The notes: generated from the sequence alone by a model not told the origin. Counted from the first letter of the stretch, positions 52,303-61,036 are shown. The stretch is 64,000 bases of DNA from Hyphomicrobiales bacterium (GCA_900465685.1 UEGR01000011.1:372001-436000), one strand, 5' to 3'. Numbers and translations are program-made.

Positions 52303-53496
52303 TTGCAACCGTTGCGTCTCGTTTTCGTGACATCCCTCGTGCCCCACGAAGATGCTTCGACTGGATATGAAGTCGCCAATGCCGCTGTCATCAACGGGCT
52401 GCGCCGGGCTGGCGCACATGTCACCGTCATCGGCTTCACATGGCCGGGACGCAAGGCTGCCGCCGACGCGGATGTCGTGGTGCTGGGCGAAGTGGAAGTG
52501 CGCACCGAAGGTGCAAGCGCTGCGCAGAAAATCGGCTGGGTCGTCAAATCCTTCCTCACCGGACTGACGGTTTCCTCCGCCAAGCTGCGCGTCATTCCGC
52601 CGATGAAACTGCATGAAGCGATTGCGGCTTGCGGCGATTTTGACGCCTATGTGCTGAACGGGGTGGCACTTCCCGGCGCGTTCGAAGCCGTATTTCGTGA
52701 CAAGCCGTCGCTTTTTGTTGCGCATAATGTGGAACACCGCTCGGCACGCGAAAACGCCGAAGACGCCAAGGGCATTATCCAGAAGCTTCTCTTCTCCCGC
52801 GAAGCCCGCATTCTCAAGCGGCTGGAAAAGCGGCTTTGTGACAATGCAGCCTTCGTCTTCACCTTTGCCGAGGACGATGCGCCAGCGCTAGGCCTCTCCC
52901 CGGAAAAAGCCGCGACCTTCCCGCTGGTTATGCCAGCCGGGCGCAGATCGGCCAGCCGCGATATCAAGTATGACCTTGCTTTGATTGGCACCTGGACATG
53001 GCATCCGAACCGGATTGGCCTTGAATGGTTCCTCAGAGAGATCGAGCCGCTGCTGCCATCGGACATATCCATCGCGATTGCCGGCAGCACACCAGCCGAC
53101 CTGATTGCCGCCTGGCCGGCTGTAAACTTCGTCGGCAAAGTATCGGACGCCACCGCCTTTGTTGAAAGTTGCGCCGTCGTGCCGTTGATCAGCCGCGCAG
53201 GCACCGGCGTTCAGTTGAAGACCATCGAAACCTTTGAGCTTGGTATGCCGAGCGTCGCCACGCCGCATTCCGTGCGCGGCATCGCGCGCATTCCCGAAAA
53301 CTGCACTATTGCTGACGCGCCAGCGGAATTTGCAGCGGCGATCAAAATGCGCATCGCGCAGGCCCGCGCAGGTGACCGCCAGATGCTGGACGGCAAGGCC
53401 TTTACCCGCTCACAGATCGACGGCATGGATCAGGCGCTCACACGCGGACTGGATGCGCTTCGTCGGACCACGAAGCGCGCGGCGGGAGCGCAATGA
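52303..53496 (+). CDS. Glycosyltransferase (GT4-like)
   Basis: This 397-residue protein has a GT-B type layout: N-terminal LVFVTSLVPHEDASTGYEVA, a mid-region DLALIGTWTWHPNRIGLEWF and a C-terminal nucleotide-sugar segment GKVSDATAFVESCAVVPLIS followed by AGTGVQLKTIETFELGMPSV. A TTG start at 52303 follows AGGAGTCGAA, the only good site nearby. Its stop overlaps the next gene by four bases; three genes here form one plus-strand operon of the polysaccharide cluster. Donor sugar unknown. Confidence 0.86.
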   Translation: MQPLRLVFVTSLVPHEDASTGYEVANAAVINGLRRAGAHVTVIGFTWPGRKAAADADVVVLGEVEVRTEGASAAQKIGWVVKSFLTGLTVSSAKLRVIPPMKLHEAIAACGDFDAYVLNGVALPGAFEAVFRDKPSLFVAHNVEHRSARENAEDAKGIIQKLLFSREARILKRLEKRLCDNAAFVFTFAEDDAPALGLSPEKAATFPLVMPAGRRSASRDIKYDLALIGTWTWHPNRIGLEWFLREIEPLLPSDISIAIAGSTPADLIAAWPAVNFVGKVSDATAFVESCAVVPLISRAGTGVQLKTIETFELGMPSVATPHSVRGIARIPENCTIADAPAEFAAAIKMRIAQARAGDRQMLDGKAFTRSQIDGMDQALTRGLDALRRTTKRAAGAQ

Positions 53497-54266
53497 TGCT
53501 GGAACAAAGCCCCCGCCCGTCCCGCAATATTCTTGGCATCGATGTCGCCTGTTTCGACTGGAACGAAGCGCTCGACTTTTTCGACACGACGCTTGAAGAC
53601 GGACAGTTCCAGCGCGTGGCATGGCTCAACGCCCATTGCGCCAATGTTGCGCATGCCGATGCGACCTATAAGCAGGCTTTGCAGAGTTTTCTCGTGCTGC
53701 CCGACGGCGTTGGCGTCGATATAGCCAGCAAGATTGCCTATGGGCAGAAATTCCCCGCCAATCTCAACGGAACGGATTTCGTGCCGCGCCTGCTTGGCCA
53801 TATCAAACGCCCGCTGCGTATCGGACTGATCGGTGGACGGCCCGGCATTCCCGAAAAGGCCGCAGAAGCGTTTCATGGGCTTGCGCCGCAGCATGATTAC
53901 CGGGTCTATGCGGATGGGTTTTTCGCACCCGACCAGATGGCCGCAATCCTCGACCGGCTTGCAGGCGACAGGCCGGATATCCTGCTGGTCGCCATGGGCG
54001 TGCCGTTGCAGGAACTCTTCATCCAGACACATATCACCAAAGCGCATTGCACCATGGCCTGCGCGGTTGGGGCCTTGTTCGATTTTCAGGCGGGCGCAAC
54101 CGAACGCGCGCCGGAATGGCTTCGCCAGATGCGGCTTGAATGGGCCTATCGGCTGATGCGCGAGCCAGTACGACTGGCAGGACGCTATCTGGTCGGCAAC
54201 CCGCTTTTCCTGTGGCGGGTCATGCTGAGCGGACTTTCGGGATATTTGATGCGGGATGGTCGATGA
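53493..54266 (+). CDS. WecG/TagA/CpsF-family glycosyltransferase
   Basis: This 257-residue protein shows the family pattern HCANVAHADATYKQALQSFL, then VLPDGVGVDIASKI, IGLIGGRPGIPEKAAEAF, ILLVAMGVPLQELFIQTHI and the C-terminal ERAPEWLRQMRLEWAYRLMR. WecG/TagA enzymes transfer the second sugar (often N-acetylmannosamine-type) to a lipid-linked intermediate. It overlaps both neighbours by four bases, indicating tight coupling. Confidence 0.92.
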   Translation: MMLEQSPRPSRNILGIDVACFDWNEALDFFDTTLEDGQFQRVAWLNAHCANVAHADATYKQALQSFLVLPDGVGVDIASKIAYGQKFPANLNGTDFVPRLLGHIKRPLRIGLIGGRPGIPEKAAEAFHGLAPQHDYRVYADGFFAPDQMAAILDRLAGDRPDILLVAMGVPLQELFIQTHITKAHCTMACAVGALFDFQAGATERAPEWLRQMRLEWAYRLMREPVRLAGRYLVGNPLFLWRVMLSGLSGYLMRDGR

Positions 54267-55126
54267 AGACGGCAATTGTCACGGCAAGCTACGACAAGGA
54301 TTTCGAGCGCTGCAAATTGCTGTGCGAAACCGTGGATGAACATGTCTGCGGGTTCACCACGCATTATATCCTCGTCGAACCGCGCGATGTCGCACTGTTC
54401 CAGCAGCTGGCTGGGCCGCACCGCATCATCATTGACGAACGGGAATTGCTGCCATCCTGGCTGCATGTCTTTCCCGATCCAACCTCCTTCGGCAAGCGCC
54501 GCATCTGGCTGTCGCTGAAAGCCAAGCCGCTGCGCGGCTGGCATGTGCAGCAGTTGCGCCGCATTGCTCTGGCGAATGTGACGGGGGAAGACGGCTTTCT
54601 CTATACCGATTCCGACACCGCGTTCCTGCGCACTTTCGACTGCCGCAATCTCTGGCAGAGCGGCAAAATGCGCCTCTTCGTGCGTCCCGATGCGCTGGCC
54701 AAGCCTGAATGGCCCCTGCATCCGGTCTGGTCGGCCAATGCGGAAAAGCTGCTTGGCATCAGGGACCGCAAGAACGCACTCAACGACTATATCGGCCAGC
54801 TCGTTTCCTGGCGGCGCGACACGATGCTGTCCATGTGCGAGCGCATCGAAAGCCATACGGGGCGCAACTGGGTGGCAGCTTTAGGGACAATCCGCAGTTT
54901 TTCGGAATGCTTCCTCTATGGCCGTTATGTCGACGACATACTCCATGGCGCGGGCCACTATAGCGACACCCATGATCTGTGTCGCATGCAATGGTTTGCA
55001 CCGCCACCAACCGAAGACGAATTCCGCACATTCATTGCCGAGATGGAGCCCTATCAGGTTGCCATCGGCATGCAGTCTTTCCTCGGTCTTTCGGTCAATG
55101 ATATTCGCCGCATCATCGGCGCTTGA
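54263..55126 (+). CDS. DUF6492-like putative glycosyltransferase
   Basis: This 287-residue protein starts MKTAIVTASYDKDFERCKLL within the WecG-like stop (ATGA). The segment DGFLYTDSDTAFLRTFDCRN contains a DSD sequence (about residue 115) that may be the metal-binding DxD of a GT-A glycosyltransferase; WRRDTMLSMCERIE and FSECFLYGRYVDDIL follow. It resembles uncharacterised DUF6492 proteins found in polysaccharide clusters. It ends convergently with the flippase gene. Sugar specificity is unknown. Confidence 0.75.
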   Translation: MKTAIVTASYDKDFERCKLLCETVDEHVCGFTTHYILVEPRDVALFQQLAGPHRIIIDERELLPSWLHVFPDPTSFGKRRIWLSLKAKPLRGWHVQQLRRIALANVTGEDGFLYTDSDTAFLRTFDCRNLWQSGKMRLFVRPDALAKPEWPLHPVWSANAEKLLGIRDRKNALNDYIGQLVSWRRDTMLSMCERIESHTGRNWVAALGTIRSFSECFLYGRYVDDILHGAGHYSDTHDLCRMQWFAPPPTEDEFRTFIAEMEPYQVAIGMQSFLGLSVNDIRRIIGA

Positions 55127-55136
55127 GTTTAGGCTT

Positions 55137-56456
55137 TCAGATGCGTTTGGCGGGCAGCCGCAGGCTCGTATAGGTGAAAACCAGCGACAGAATATAGAGC
55201 GCGCCGAATACGAGATTGAGGCCCGCGATCCAGTCATTGCCGCCACCGGAATGTCGCAGCAGCAGCCAGACAAACAAGGCCTTGGCCGCCGTCATGATGA
55301 CGAGGCTGAGCGTGCGCAGGCCCGACTGGCCGCGCGCATAGAGAAGCTCGGTCTGATACTCGATCAGATTGCGGAACCCCGGCACCAGCAAGACCAGCGG
55401 CAGCAGGCTGACAATCGCCGCCACATTGGCGCCGAGCGCATTGGGAAATACCCAGAGGAAAATCGCAAGCGCCGCAAGGCCACCCACCGAAACGGCGAAC
55501 ACCGCCGCTTCCAGTCCCGCACGCAGACGCAGGCTCGACAACATGTCGGGCTTGCGCATCAGTTTTTGCACCAGCATCATGTTGAAGGAGCGCACCGGCA
55601 GTGCCGTCAGGTCGACCAGCCGCATGACGATGGCATAAAGCCCGGCAATTTCCGGCCCGCCGACGCTGAGCACCAGCAATTTGTCCAGCTCGCTTTGCAC
55701 ATAAAAGAGCAGTTCCGCCCCGGCGACGGCAATCGAATCCGCGAAACGGCGGATATAGAGTTTGGGCCGAAAACGGATTTTCCTGCGCGGATAGAAATAG
55801 ATCGACACGGCAAGCGCCACGGCATTGGCCGCGAGATACCACCATGCCCAATGGGCAACATCGTGCACCGTCGCCATCCAGGTGAACAGCACCGCTGCAA
55901 CCGCCCGCGTGACCGTGCCGAAAATGACGAGGCCCGCCGAAATGCCGAACCGGTTGAGGCCGTTATTGACGATGATGATGACTTCCGCCGAGCGCCAGAA
56001 CAGGGCTTCCGCCACGATGATGATGACGAAGGGCAGAAGCGTGATATCCCGGCTGAAGAACACCAGATAGACCAGCCACGAGCAGACGGCGAACAGCGGC
56101 AGCGATGCCACCACCGCCATGAGATATCCGGCGCTATAGGTTCCGAGCAGATGCGGCTTGACGGTGGAGATGCGATAGAGCGGCGAGGTAAAGCCCAGCG
56201 ACACGATGCGAGACAGCATGACGCCGGTGCCCGATGCCGTCGCGAAAATACCGAAATCGCCCGTCGGCAGCGTGTTGGCGAGCGCGATGAAATAGACCAG
56301 CGACACCACAAGCCGCCCGACCGAACCGGAGACGAGTGAGAGATAATCCCTGAGCATGCCGGACTTGAGGCCAGATTTCAGGCGGTCAAATTTCTGAAAT
56401 GCTTTCGCTATCACCAACGAGCCTTTGTCTTCGTCGCATCGCTCACAATCTGGCAT
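55137..56456 (-). CDS. Polysaccharide flippase (Wzx/RfbX-like)
   Basis: This 439-residue protein has about twelve predicted membrane helices, including LVVSLVYFIALANTLPTGDF, FGIFATASGTGVML and a regular spacing to the C-terminus. It belongs to the MATE/polysaccharide-biosynthesis transporter class that moves lipid-linked oligosaccharides across the inner membrane. The ATG at 56456 is the most upstream candidate; a GTG at 56414 is possible. It shares a 168-base divergent promoter region with the Wzz-like gene. Confidence 0.85.
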   Translation of the reverse strand: MPDCERCDEDKGSLVIAKAFQKFDRLKSGLKSGMLRDYLSLVSGSVGRLVVSLVYFIALANTLPTGDFGIFATASGTGVMLSRIVSLGFTSPLYRISTVKPHLLGTYSAGYLMAVVASLPLFAVCSWLVYLVFFSRDITLLPFVIIIVAEALFWRSAEVIIIVNNGLNRFGISAGLVIFGTVTRAVAAVLFTWMATVHDVAHWAWWYLAANAVALAVSIYFYPRRKIRFRPKLYIRRFADSIAVAGAELLFYVQSELDKLLVLSVGGPEIAGLYAIVMRLVDLTALPVRSFNMMLVQKLMRKPDMLSSLRLRAGLEAAVFAVSVGGLAALAIFLWVFPNALGANVAAIVSLLPLVLLVPGFRNLIEYQTELLYARGQSGLRTLSLVIMTAAKALFVWLLLRHSGGGNDWIAGLNLVFGALYILSLVFTYTSLRLPAKRI

Positions 56457-56506
56457 GTTTCACGGGCCGAAGCGAAAAGCCAGCGCAAAACCCGGCGTAA
56501 ATCTGG

Positions 56507-56560
56507 AATGGTTAACCGGTAGCATTTTGCACGGGGACAATTTCTATACCATTAACCATT
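56507..56560. promoter_or_regulatory. Two inverted TTAACCAT motifs (CtrA half-site-like) between flippase and Wzz genes
   Basis: AATGGTTAA at 56507-56515 and TTAACCATT at 56552-56560 are perfect inverted copies 36 bases apart. TTAACCAT is the CtrA half-site described in Caulobacter-type alphaproteobacteria. They flank the likely promoters of both divergent genes; the binding protein is inferred. Confidence 0.5.
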
Positions 56561-56624
56561 TTTTTCCCGTAGGGACTTACAGTCACAACCCAAACGGGTT
56601 TTCAGAGTTCGGATATTTCAGGCA

Positions 56625-58439
56625 ATGAGCAGCGATGATAAGCGTCATAAAGAGGAGAGCGGGAAACCCCTTCTCTCATTCTCCGACGCGCCCGCTGGCT
56701 TGAGCCGGACACCAACCTCCGCGGCATCGGCCCAAACGCCGCCCCAGACGCCCCCTCAAACACCCCCATGGACTCCACCCGCTTCGAAAGAGGAGCGCGA
56801 GGAATTCGGTCGCACCCATGATCTGAGCCCCGAACGGCTGACCGAGGAAGAACTCACCGCCTTGCAGGAGCGTCTTGCGGCCATCGAAACGGAGCTTGAC
56901 CGCAAGCTCGTCGCGCGCGAGCGGCGCAGGCGCGAACTGGTCGAGGACCAGCCCTCGCCTCAACCGGTGCCCGAAACTGCGCAACCATTGGCGGAAGCGC
57001 CTGCCTCCACAGATCACACGGCAATAACACCGGATAAGGATCGCGCCGATGACAATAGCTGGCGTCCGCTGATCGACCCTTATGCGGCAATCCACGTGAT
57101 CAAGGGATCGCGCAGGCTTCTGCTTGTCACGACCGTTCTCGGCGGTATCGCCGGTGTGCTGATCGCGCTTTCCGTGCCGACCATGTATGTCGCGACGACC
57201 GATGTTCTGGTCGACCCGCGCAACATCAAAACCGTTGGCACAGAACTGACGCCCGGCCAGTTGCCGACTGACGCTTCGCTGGCCGTCGCGGAAAGTCAGG
57301 CGCGCATCGTCGGTTCCAGCAGCGTGCTTTTGAAGGTGATCGACCAGACCAAGCTCACGCAAGATCCGGAATTCAATGGAACGCTGGTCCCGACCGGCGT
57401 AGCCGGTTTCTTTGCGCAGATCCGCGACATGCTGTCAGCCAAGAAGACAAGCGATAGTCAGGCGCTGGAAACGCGGGTGCTCTACAATCTCTACAAGGCG
57501 ATGAAGATCGACCGCGATGCCAAGACCTTCATCTATTCGATTTCGGTCAAGACTCGCGACCCGCAAAAATCGGCTTCCTTGGCCAATACGATCAGCACAG
57601 TGTTTCAAAACGAGCTTGTCTCGATGCAATCCGATGCGACCCGTCGCACATCGGAAGAACTGTCGACCCGGCTTGCCAGCCTGCGCGCAAGCGTCGAACA
57701 GGCGGAAACAGCAGCGGCGGATTTCCGCGCCGCGCATGACCTCGTGGATGTCGACGGCAAACTTATCAGCGACAGTGACCTTGGCCGCCTTAACGAACAG
57801 CTTTCCAACCAGCGCGCCGAAACGATGCGGTTGCAGGCGCGCATCGAGGTGATGAACAGCGCCACGTCGGACAATGTGGTTGCCGATACATTGCCGGAAG
57901 AGTTCAGGTCCAACACACTGACCGCCTTGCGCGCGCAATATGCGCAGGCAAGACAGGCGGCAAACGGCATGTCCTCACAGCTTGGGCCGCGCCATCCGCA
58001 ATTGATCCAGGCGCAATCGCAGGCAGGTGCTATCCTCGGCGATATCGACGCCGAGTTGCGCCGCGTGCGCTCCTCGCTTCAGGTCGAGGTTCAGCGTTCG
58101 GTTCAGCAGGAAAAGGAATTGTCGGCTCGTCTGGCGCAGCTAAAAGCCCAGCAGGCCAACAATAATGGCGATCTGGTCAAGCTGCGCGAACTGGAACGCG
58201 AAGCGGCAGCCCGCCGCTCCGTTTATGAAGCATTCCTCCTGCGCTCGCGTGAAACCGGCGAACAGGAAGGCCTGAACACGGTCAATATCCGTGTGCTTTC
58301 GGAAGCTCGCCCACCGCTCGATCCTTCGGGCACATCGCGCAAGCTGATCGTGATTGCAGGATTGATCGCCGGTTTGCTGGCGGGGCTGGCCATTACAGCC
58401 GTCCGCAACTTCGGACGGCTGCTGCGCCTTTCAAAATAG
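56625..58439 (+). CDS. Wzz/GumC-type polysaccharide chain-length/export protein
   Basis: This 604-residue protein has an N-terminal cytoplasmic part of about 160 residues with a proline-rich repeat (TPPQTPPQTPPWTPP, residues 38-52), a first membrane helix at about 164-184, a Wzz periplasmic domain, a long coiled coil (about 310-520) and a second helix near 575-597. It ends shortly after, lacking the tyrosine autokinase domain seen in ExoP/Wzc. Such co-polymerases set chain length or link to the outer-membrane exporter. It is divergent from the flippase gene. Confidence 0.88.
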   Translation: MSSDDKRHKEESGKPLLSFSDAPAGLSRTPTSAASAQTPPQTPPQTPPWTPPASKEEREEFGRTHDLSPERLTEEELTALQERLAAIETELDRKLVARERRRRELVEDQPSPQPVPETAQPLAEAPASTDHTAITPDKDRADDNSWRPLIDPYAAIHVIKGSRRLLLVTTVLGGIAGVLIALSVPTMYVATTDVLVDPRNIKTVGTELTPGQLPTDASLAVAESQARIVGSSSVLLKVIDQTKLTQDPEFNGTLVPTGVAGFFAQIRDMLSAKKTSDSQALETRVLYNLYKAMKIDRDAKTFIYSISVKTRDPQKSASLANTISTVFQNELVSMQSDATRRTSEELSTRLASLRASVEQAETAAADFRAAHDLVDVDGKLISDSDLGRLNEQLSNQRAETMRLQARIEVMNSATSDNVVADTLPEEFRSNTLTALRAQYAQARQAANGMSSQLGPRHPQLIQAQSQAGAILGDIDAELRRVRSSLQVEVQRSVQQEKELSARLAQLKAQQANNNGDLVKLRELEREAAARRSVYEAFLLRSRETGEQEGLNTVNIRVLSEARPPLDPSGTSRKLIVIAGLIAGLLAGLAITAVRNFGRLLRLSK

Positions 58440-58455
58440 TTCGGGCAAGATAATC

Positions 58456-59076
58456 TTAGGCAGTGCGCGCAATCTCGGCGCGCGGCGCCTTGCGGCCACT
58501 CGCGCGCAGAACGCCGTGGGCGCCGTCGAGGTGACCGGGCTTCAGTTCGAGCGCCAGAAAACGCCGCTTTTCATAAGGGCCGGGCATGGCCAGTTCGCCG
58601 GTCTTTTCCGCCGTGAAGCCGAAACGCTCATAATATTCCGGATCGCCGACCAGCAGGATCGCGCCATGGCCAAGCATGGCTGCCTCAGCAATCGCGTGAC
58701 GCATCAGGGCCGAACCGATACCGGTACCGGCAGCAGACGGATCGACGGCCAGAGGCCCAAGCAGCAGCGCGGCAACCGGAAAGCCGAAGGCATCGATACC
58801 GGCCTGAACATTCCACAAGCGAACAGTGCCGGAGAGAACGCCATCGGCGCTCTCGGCAGCAAAGGCCAGCCCTGCGGCGGGAAGACGACCGCGCCGCAGC
58901 TTTTCCGAAGACTTTCTGCGACGGCCTTCGCCCATGGCGCGGTCGAGCAGCGCTTCACGCGCCAGCACGTGCTCCACCGTCTCGCCTGCTATTGCAAAAG
59001 CGGGCGCAGCAACGGGGGCAAAGCCCTGCACGAAGCCAGCGGCGTCATTGTCCTGAAAATCGAGAATTGCATTCAT
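58456..59076 (-). CDS. GNAT-family N-acetyltransferase (YhbS-like)
   Basis: This 206-residue protein contains the acetyl-CoA motif LGPLAVDPSAAGTGIGSALM (about residues 110-130) and GDPEYYERFGFTAEKTGELA, typical of YhbS-type GNATs. The ATG at 59076 (MNAILDFQDN) is preceded by GGGGATAGATGTG; the frame runs to 59109 without a better site. It is convergent with the Wzz-like gene and separated from the decarboxylase by repeat copy h. Acceptor substrate unknown; a link to polyamines from the next gene is only a guess. Confidence 0.85.
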   Translation of the reverse strand: MNAILDFQDNDAAGFVQGFAPVAAPAFAIAGETVEHVLAREALLDRAMGEGRRRKSSEKLRRGRLPAAGLAFAAESADGVLSGTVRLWNVQAGIDAFGFPVAALLLGPLAVDPSAAGTGIGSALMRHAIAEAAMLGHGAILLVGDPEYYERFGFTAEKTGELAMPGPYEKRRFLALELKPGHLDGAHGVLRASGRKAPRAEIARTA

Positions 59077-59159
59077 CACATCTATCCCCGCAAAGCGGCA
59101 GCAGCACACCCCGTCCAGTGCCTTGCGGCACCGGACAGATTGAGAGGATCATTCAGGTC

Positions 59160-59224
59160 TCTGACGGTATGATCTTATCCGAAAACCGGTTCCCACTTTT
59201 CGGGATCATACCGAACCTGAAAGA
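59160..59224. repeat. Dispersed repeat copy h
   Basis: GGTATGATC and GATCATACC form the outer arms and CCGAAAACCGG with CACTTTTCGG the inner core. It lies between the decarboxylase and acetyltransferase genes and could form a hairpin ending the former. Confidence 0.65.
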
Positions 59225-60358
59225 TCAGATGACGTAGGATCGGAGCGGTTCGAAGCCGTTGAACGCCACCGCCGAATAGGTGGTGGTGTAAGCGCCCGTG
59301 CCTTCGATGAGGATTTCGTCACCGATGGTCAGCGAGACCGGCAGCGGATACGGCGTCTTTTCGTAAAGAACATCCGCACTGTCGCAGGTCGGGCCAGCCA
59401 GCACGCAAGGCTCGGTTTCGCTACCGTCATGCGGGGTCACGATCTGATAGCGGATCGCCTCGTCCATGGTTTCGGCGAGACCGCCGAACTTGCCAATGTC
59501 GAGATAGACCCAGCGCACATTGTCGTTGTCCGCCTTGCGGGAGACCAGAACCACTTCGGTCTTGATCACGCCTGCATTGCCGACCATGCCGCGGCCCGGT
59601 TCGATGATGGTTTCCGGGATACGGTTGCCGAAATGCTTGGACAGCGCGTCGAAGATCGCCATGCCATAGGCCTGAGCGGTCGGCACGTCCTTGAGGTAAC
59701 GGGTCGGGAAACCGCCGCCCATATTGACCATGCGCAGCACGATGCCTTCATCGGCAAGGGTGCGGAACACCGATGCCGCATCGCCAAGCGCGCGGTCCCA
59801 GGCGGAGAGGTCCGTCTGCTGCGAGCCGACATGGAACGATACGCCATAAGAATCGAGGCCGAACACCTTGGCATGGCGCAGCACGTCGACGGCCATTGCA
59901 GGCACGCAGCCGAACTTGCGCGACAGCGGCCATTCGGCGCCTTCACCGTCGGTCAGAACGCGGCAGAAGACGCGGCTGCCAGGAGCGGCGCGCGCGACCT
60001 TCTCGACTTCTTCCACGGAGTCGACTGCATAAAGACGGATGCCCAACTCGAAAGCGCGCGCAATATCGCGCTCCTTCTTGATGGTGTTGCCGTAGGAAAT
60101 GCGGCTCGGCGTTGCACCGGCTTCCAGCGCCATTTCGATTTCGGCAACCGAGGCCGTATCGAAGCAGGAACCGAGCGAAGCGAGCAGGCGCAGGATTTCC
60201 GGCGCAGGATTGGCCTTCACCGCATAGAAAATGCGGGAATAGGGCAATGCCTTTTCAAAGCTGTGATAGTTCTCGCGAACGACATCGGTATCGACGACGA
60301 GGCAGGGACCGTCCGGACGACGGGTATTGAGGAAATCAATGATGCGCTGTGTAGCCAT
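59225..60358 (-). CDS. Ornithine/lysine decarboxylase (eukaryotic-type, PLP fold III)
   Basis: This 377-residue fold-III decarboxylase has the PLP lysine Lys48 in IFYAVKANPAPEILRLLASL, the HVGSQQTD motif, GGGFPTRY, the glycine-rich GRGMVGNAGVIKTE and the active-site Cys in GPTCDSADVLYE near residue 322. It matches the bacterial ornithine/lysine decarboxylases related to eukaryotic ODC, giving putrescine or cadaverine. The ATG at 60358 follows GCAGGAGAACGACC. The 5' leader contains a large hairpin with a U-rich tail, suggesting regulated expression. Confidence 0.93.
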   Translation of the reverse strand: MATQRIIDFLNTRRPDGPCLVVDTDVVRENYHSFEKALPYSRIFYAVKANPAPEILRLLASLGSCFDTASVAEIEMALEAGATPSRISYGNTIKKERDIARAFELGIRLYAVDSVEEVEKVARAAPGSRVFCRVLTDGEGAEWPLSRKFGCVPAMAVDVLRHAKVFGLDSYGVSFHVGSQQTDLSAWDRALGDAASVFRTLADEGIVLRMVNMGGGFPTRYLKDVPTAQAYGMAIFDALSKHFGNRIPETIIEPGRGMVGNAGVIKTEVVLVSRKADNDNVRWVYLDIGKFGGLAETMDEAIRYQIVTPHDGSETEPCVLAGPTCDSADVLYEKTPYPLPVSLTIGDEILIEGTGAYTTTYSAVAFNGFEPLRSYVI

Positions 60359-61036
60359 GGTCGTTCTCCTGCGGCGACCCTAACCGGGCCGTTTTTGGTG
60401 CACAATCGCGAAAAGTTGCTGCCTTTTCTGCAAACTGCACATAAAAACAAATACTTAGAGAACCATCCCTATCTTGCGGGAATGGAAATTCTCTAAGAGA
60501 CAAAGGTGCATGAGACCCTCGCCGCGAAGTCAGCCTTTGGAGGCGCTGATATCACACGAAAGAACATGCGGCGATGGAACAACGCTAAACCCGCGTTACT
60601 CCGCTTTGTCTGCCTTGGATTGGAATTGGAGAACCGCATCCGCACTACCGGCAATGAAGGTGTGCCTCTTCAGTAATTTCGGCTTTTGGACAGCCGAAAG
60701 ACACTAGAAAGGCCCGCACCGTCGTTGCTTCAAGATGTCCTCGATCTGGCGGTTGGCCAACAGATCGACTGGAGCGGTTAGGTCCAGGTACCGTACCGAA
60801 TTCCTCACCATTCGAGGATCGGCGGACACCCACAGGCACGTGCGACTTTGGGCAAGGGCGATATAAGCGCAAAGCCGTGACCATTCAATGACAAATGTTT
60901 GTCGAAACGAATTTATTTTTCCGCTGTTTCAGCGGGGCTGCCTGCTTGCCATTGTTCAGCAATAGTGAAACATTCCACCGGAAATTTTCACTTTCTATTC
61001 AGCATAATGGCAGATTTCTGCCTCAAGCGGTGAACA
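60359..61036. other. 678-base divergent gap with the decarboxylase leader and an unassigned frame
   Basis: The left part is the decarboxylase leader with a hairpin at 60454-60497. On the minus strand, 60704-60928 is open for 74 codons with protein-like sequence (for example DLTAPVDLLANRQIEDILKQ) but has no ATG, so it may be a gene remnant. The right part is AT-rich and should hold the amidase promoter. No other feature was recognised. Confidence 0.5.
60440..60497 (-). other. Terminator-like hairpin with U-rich tail in the decarboxylase leader
   Basis: CTTAGAGAA (60454-60462) pairs with TTCTCTAAG (60489-60497), and inner CCATCCC pairs with GGGAATGG with one bulge. In the minus direction the stem is followed by TATTTGTTTTTATG. 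It lies about 96 bases upstream of the decarboxylase ATG and could be an attenuator or a terminator for transcripts entering from the right. Confidence 0.6.

Noticed and set aside
54140-54262. Upstream extension of the DUF6492-like frame
   Set aside because: It overlaps the WecG-like gene; the ATG at 54263 in the ATGA overlap fits the operon and gives a clean N-terminus.
60474-60707. 77-codon plus-strand frame in the gap upstream of the amidase
   Set aside because: No ribosome site, odd composition, and it overlaps the decarboxylase leader hairpin.
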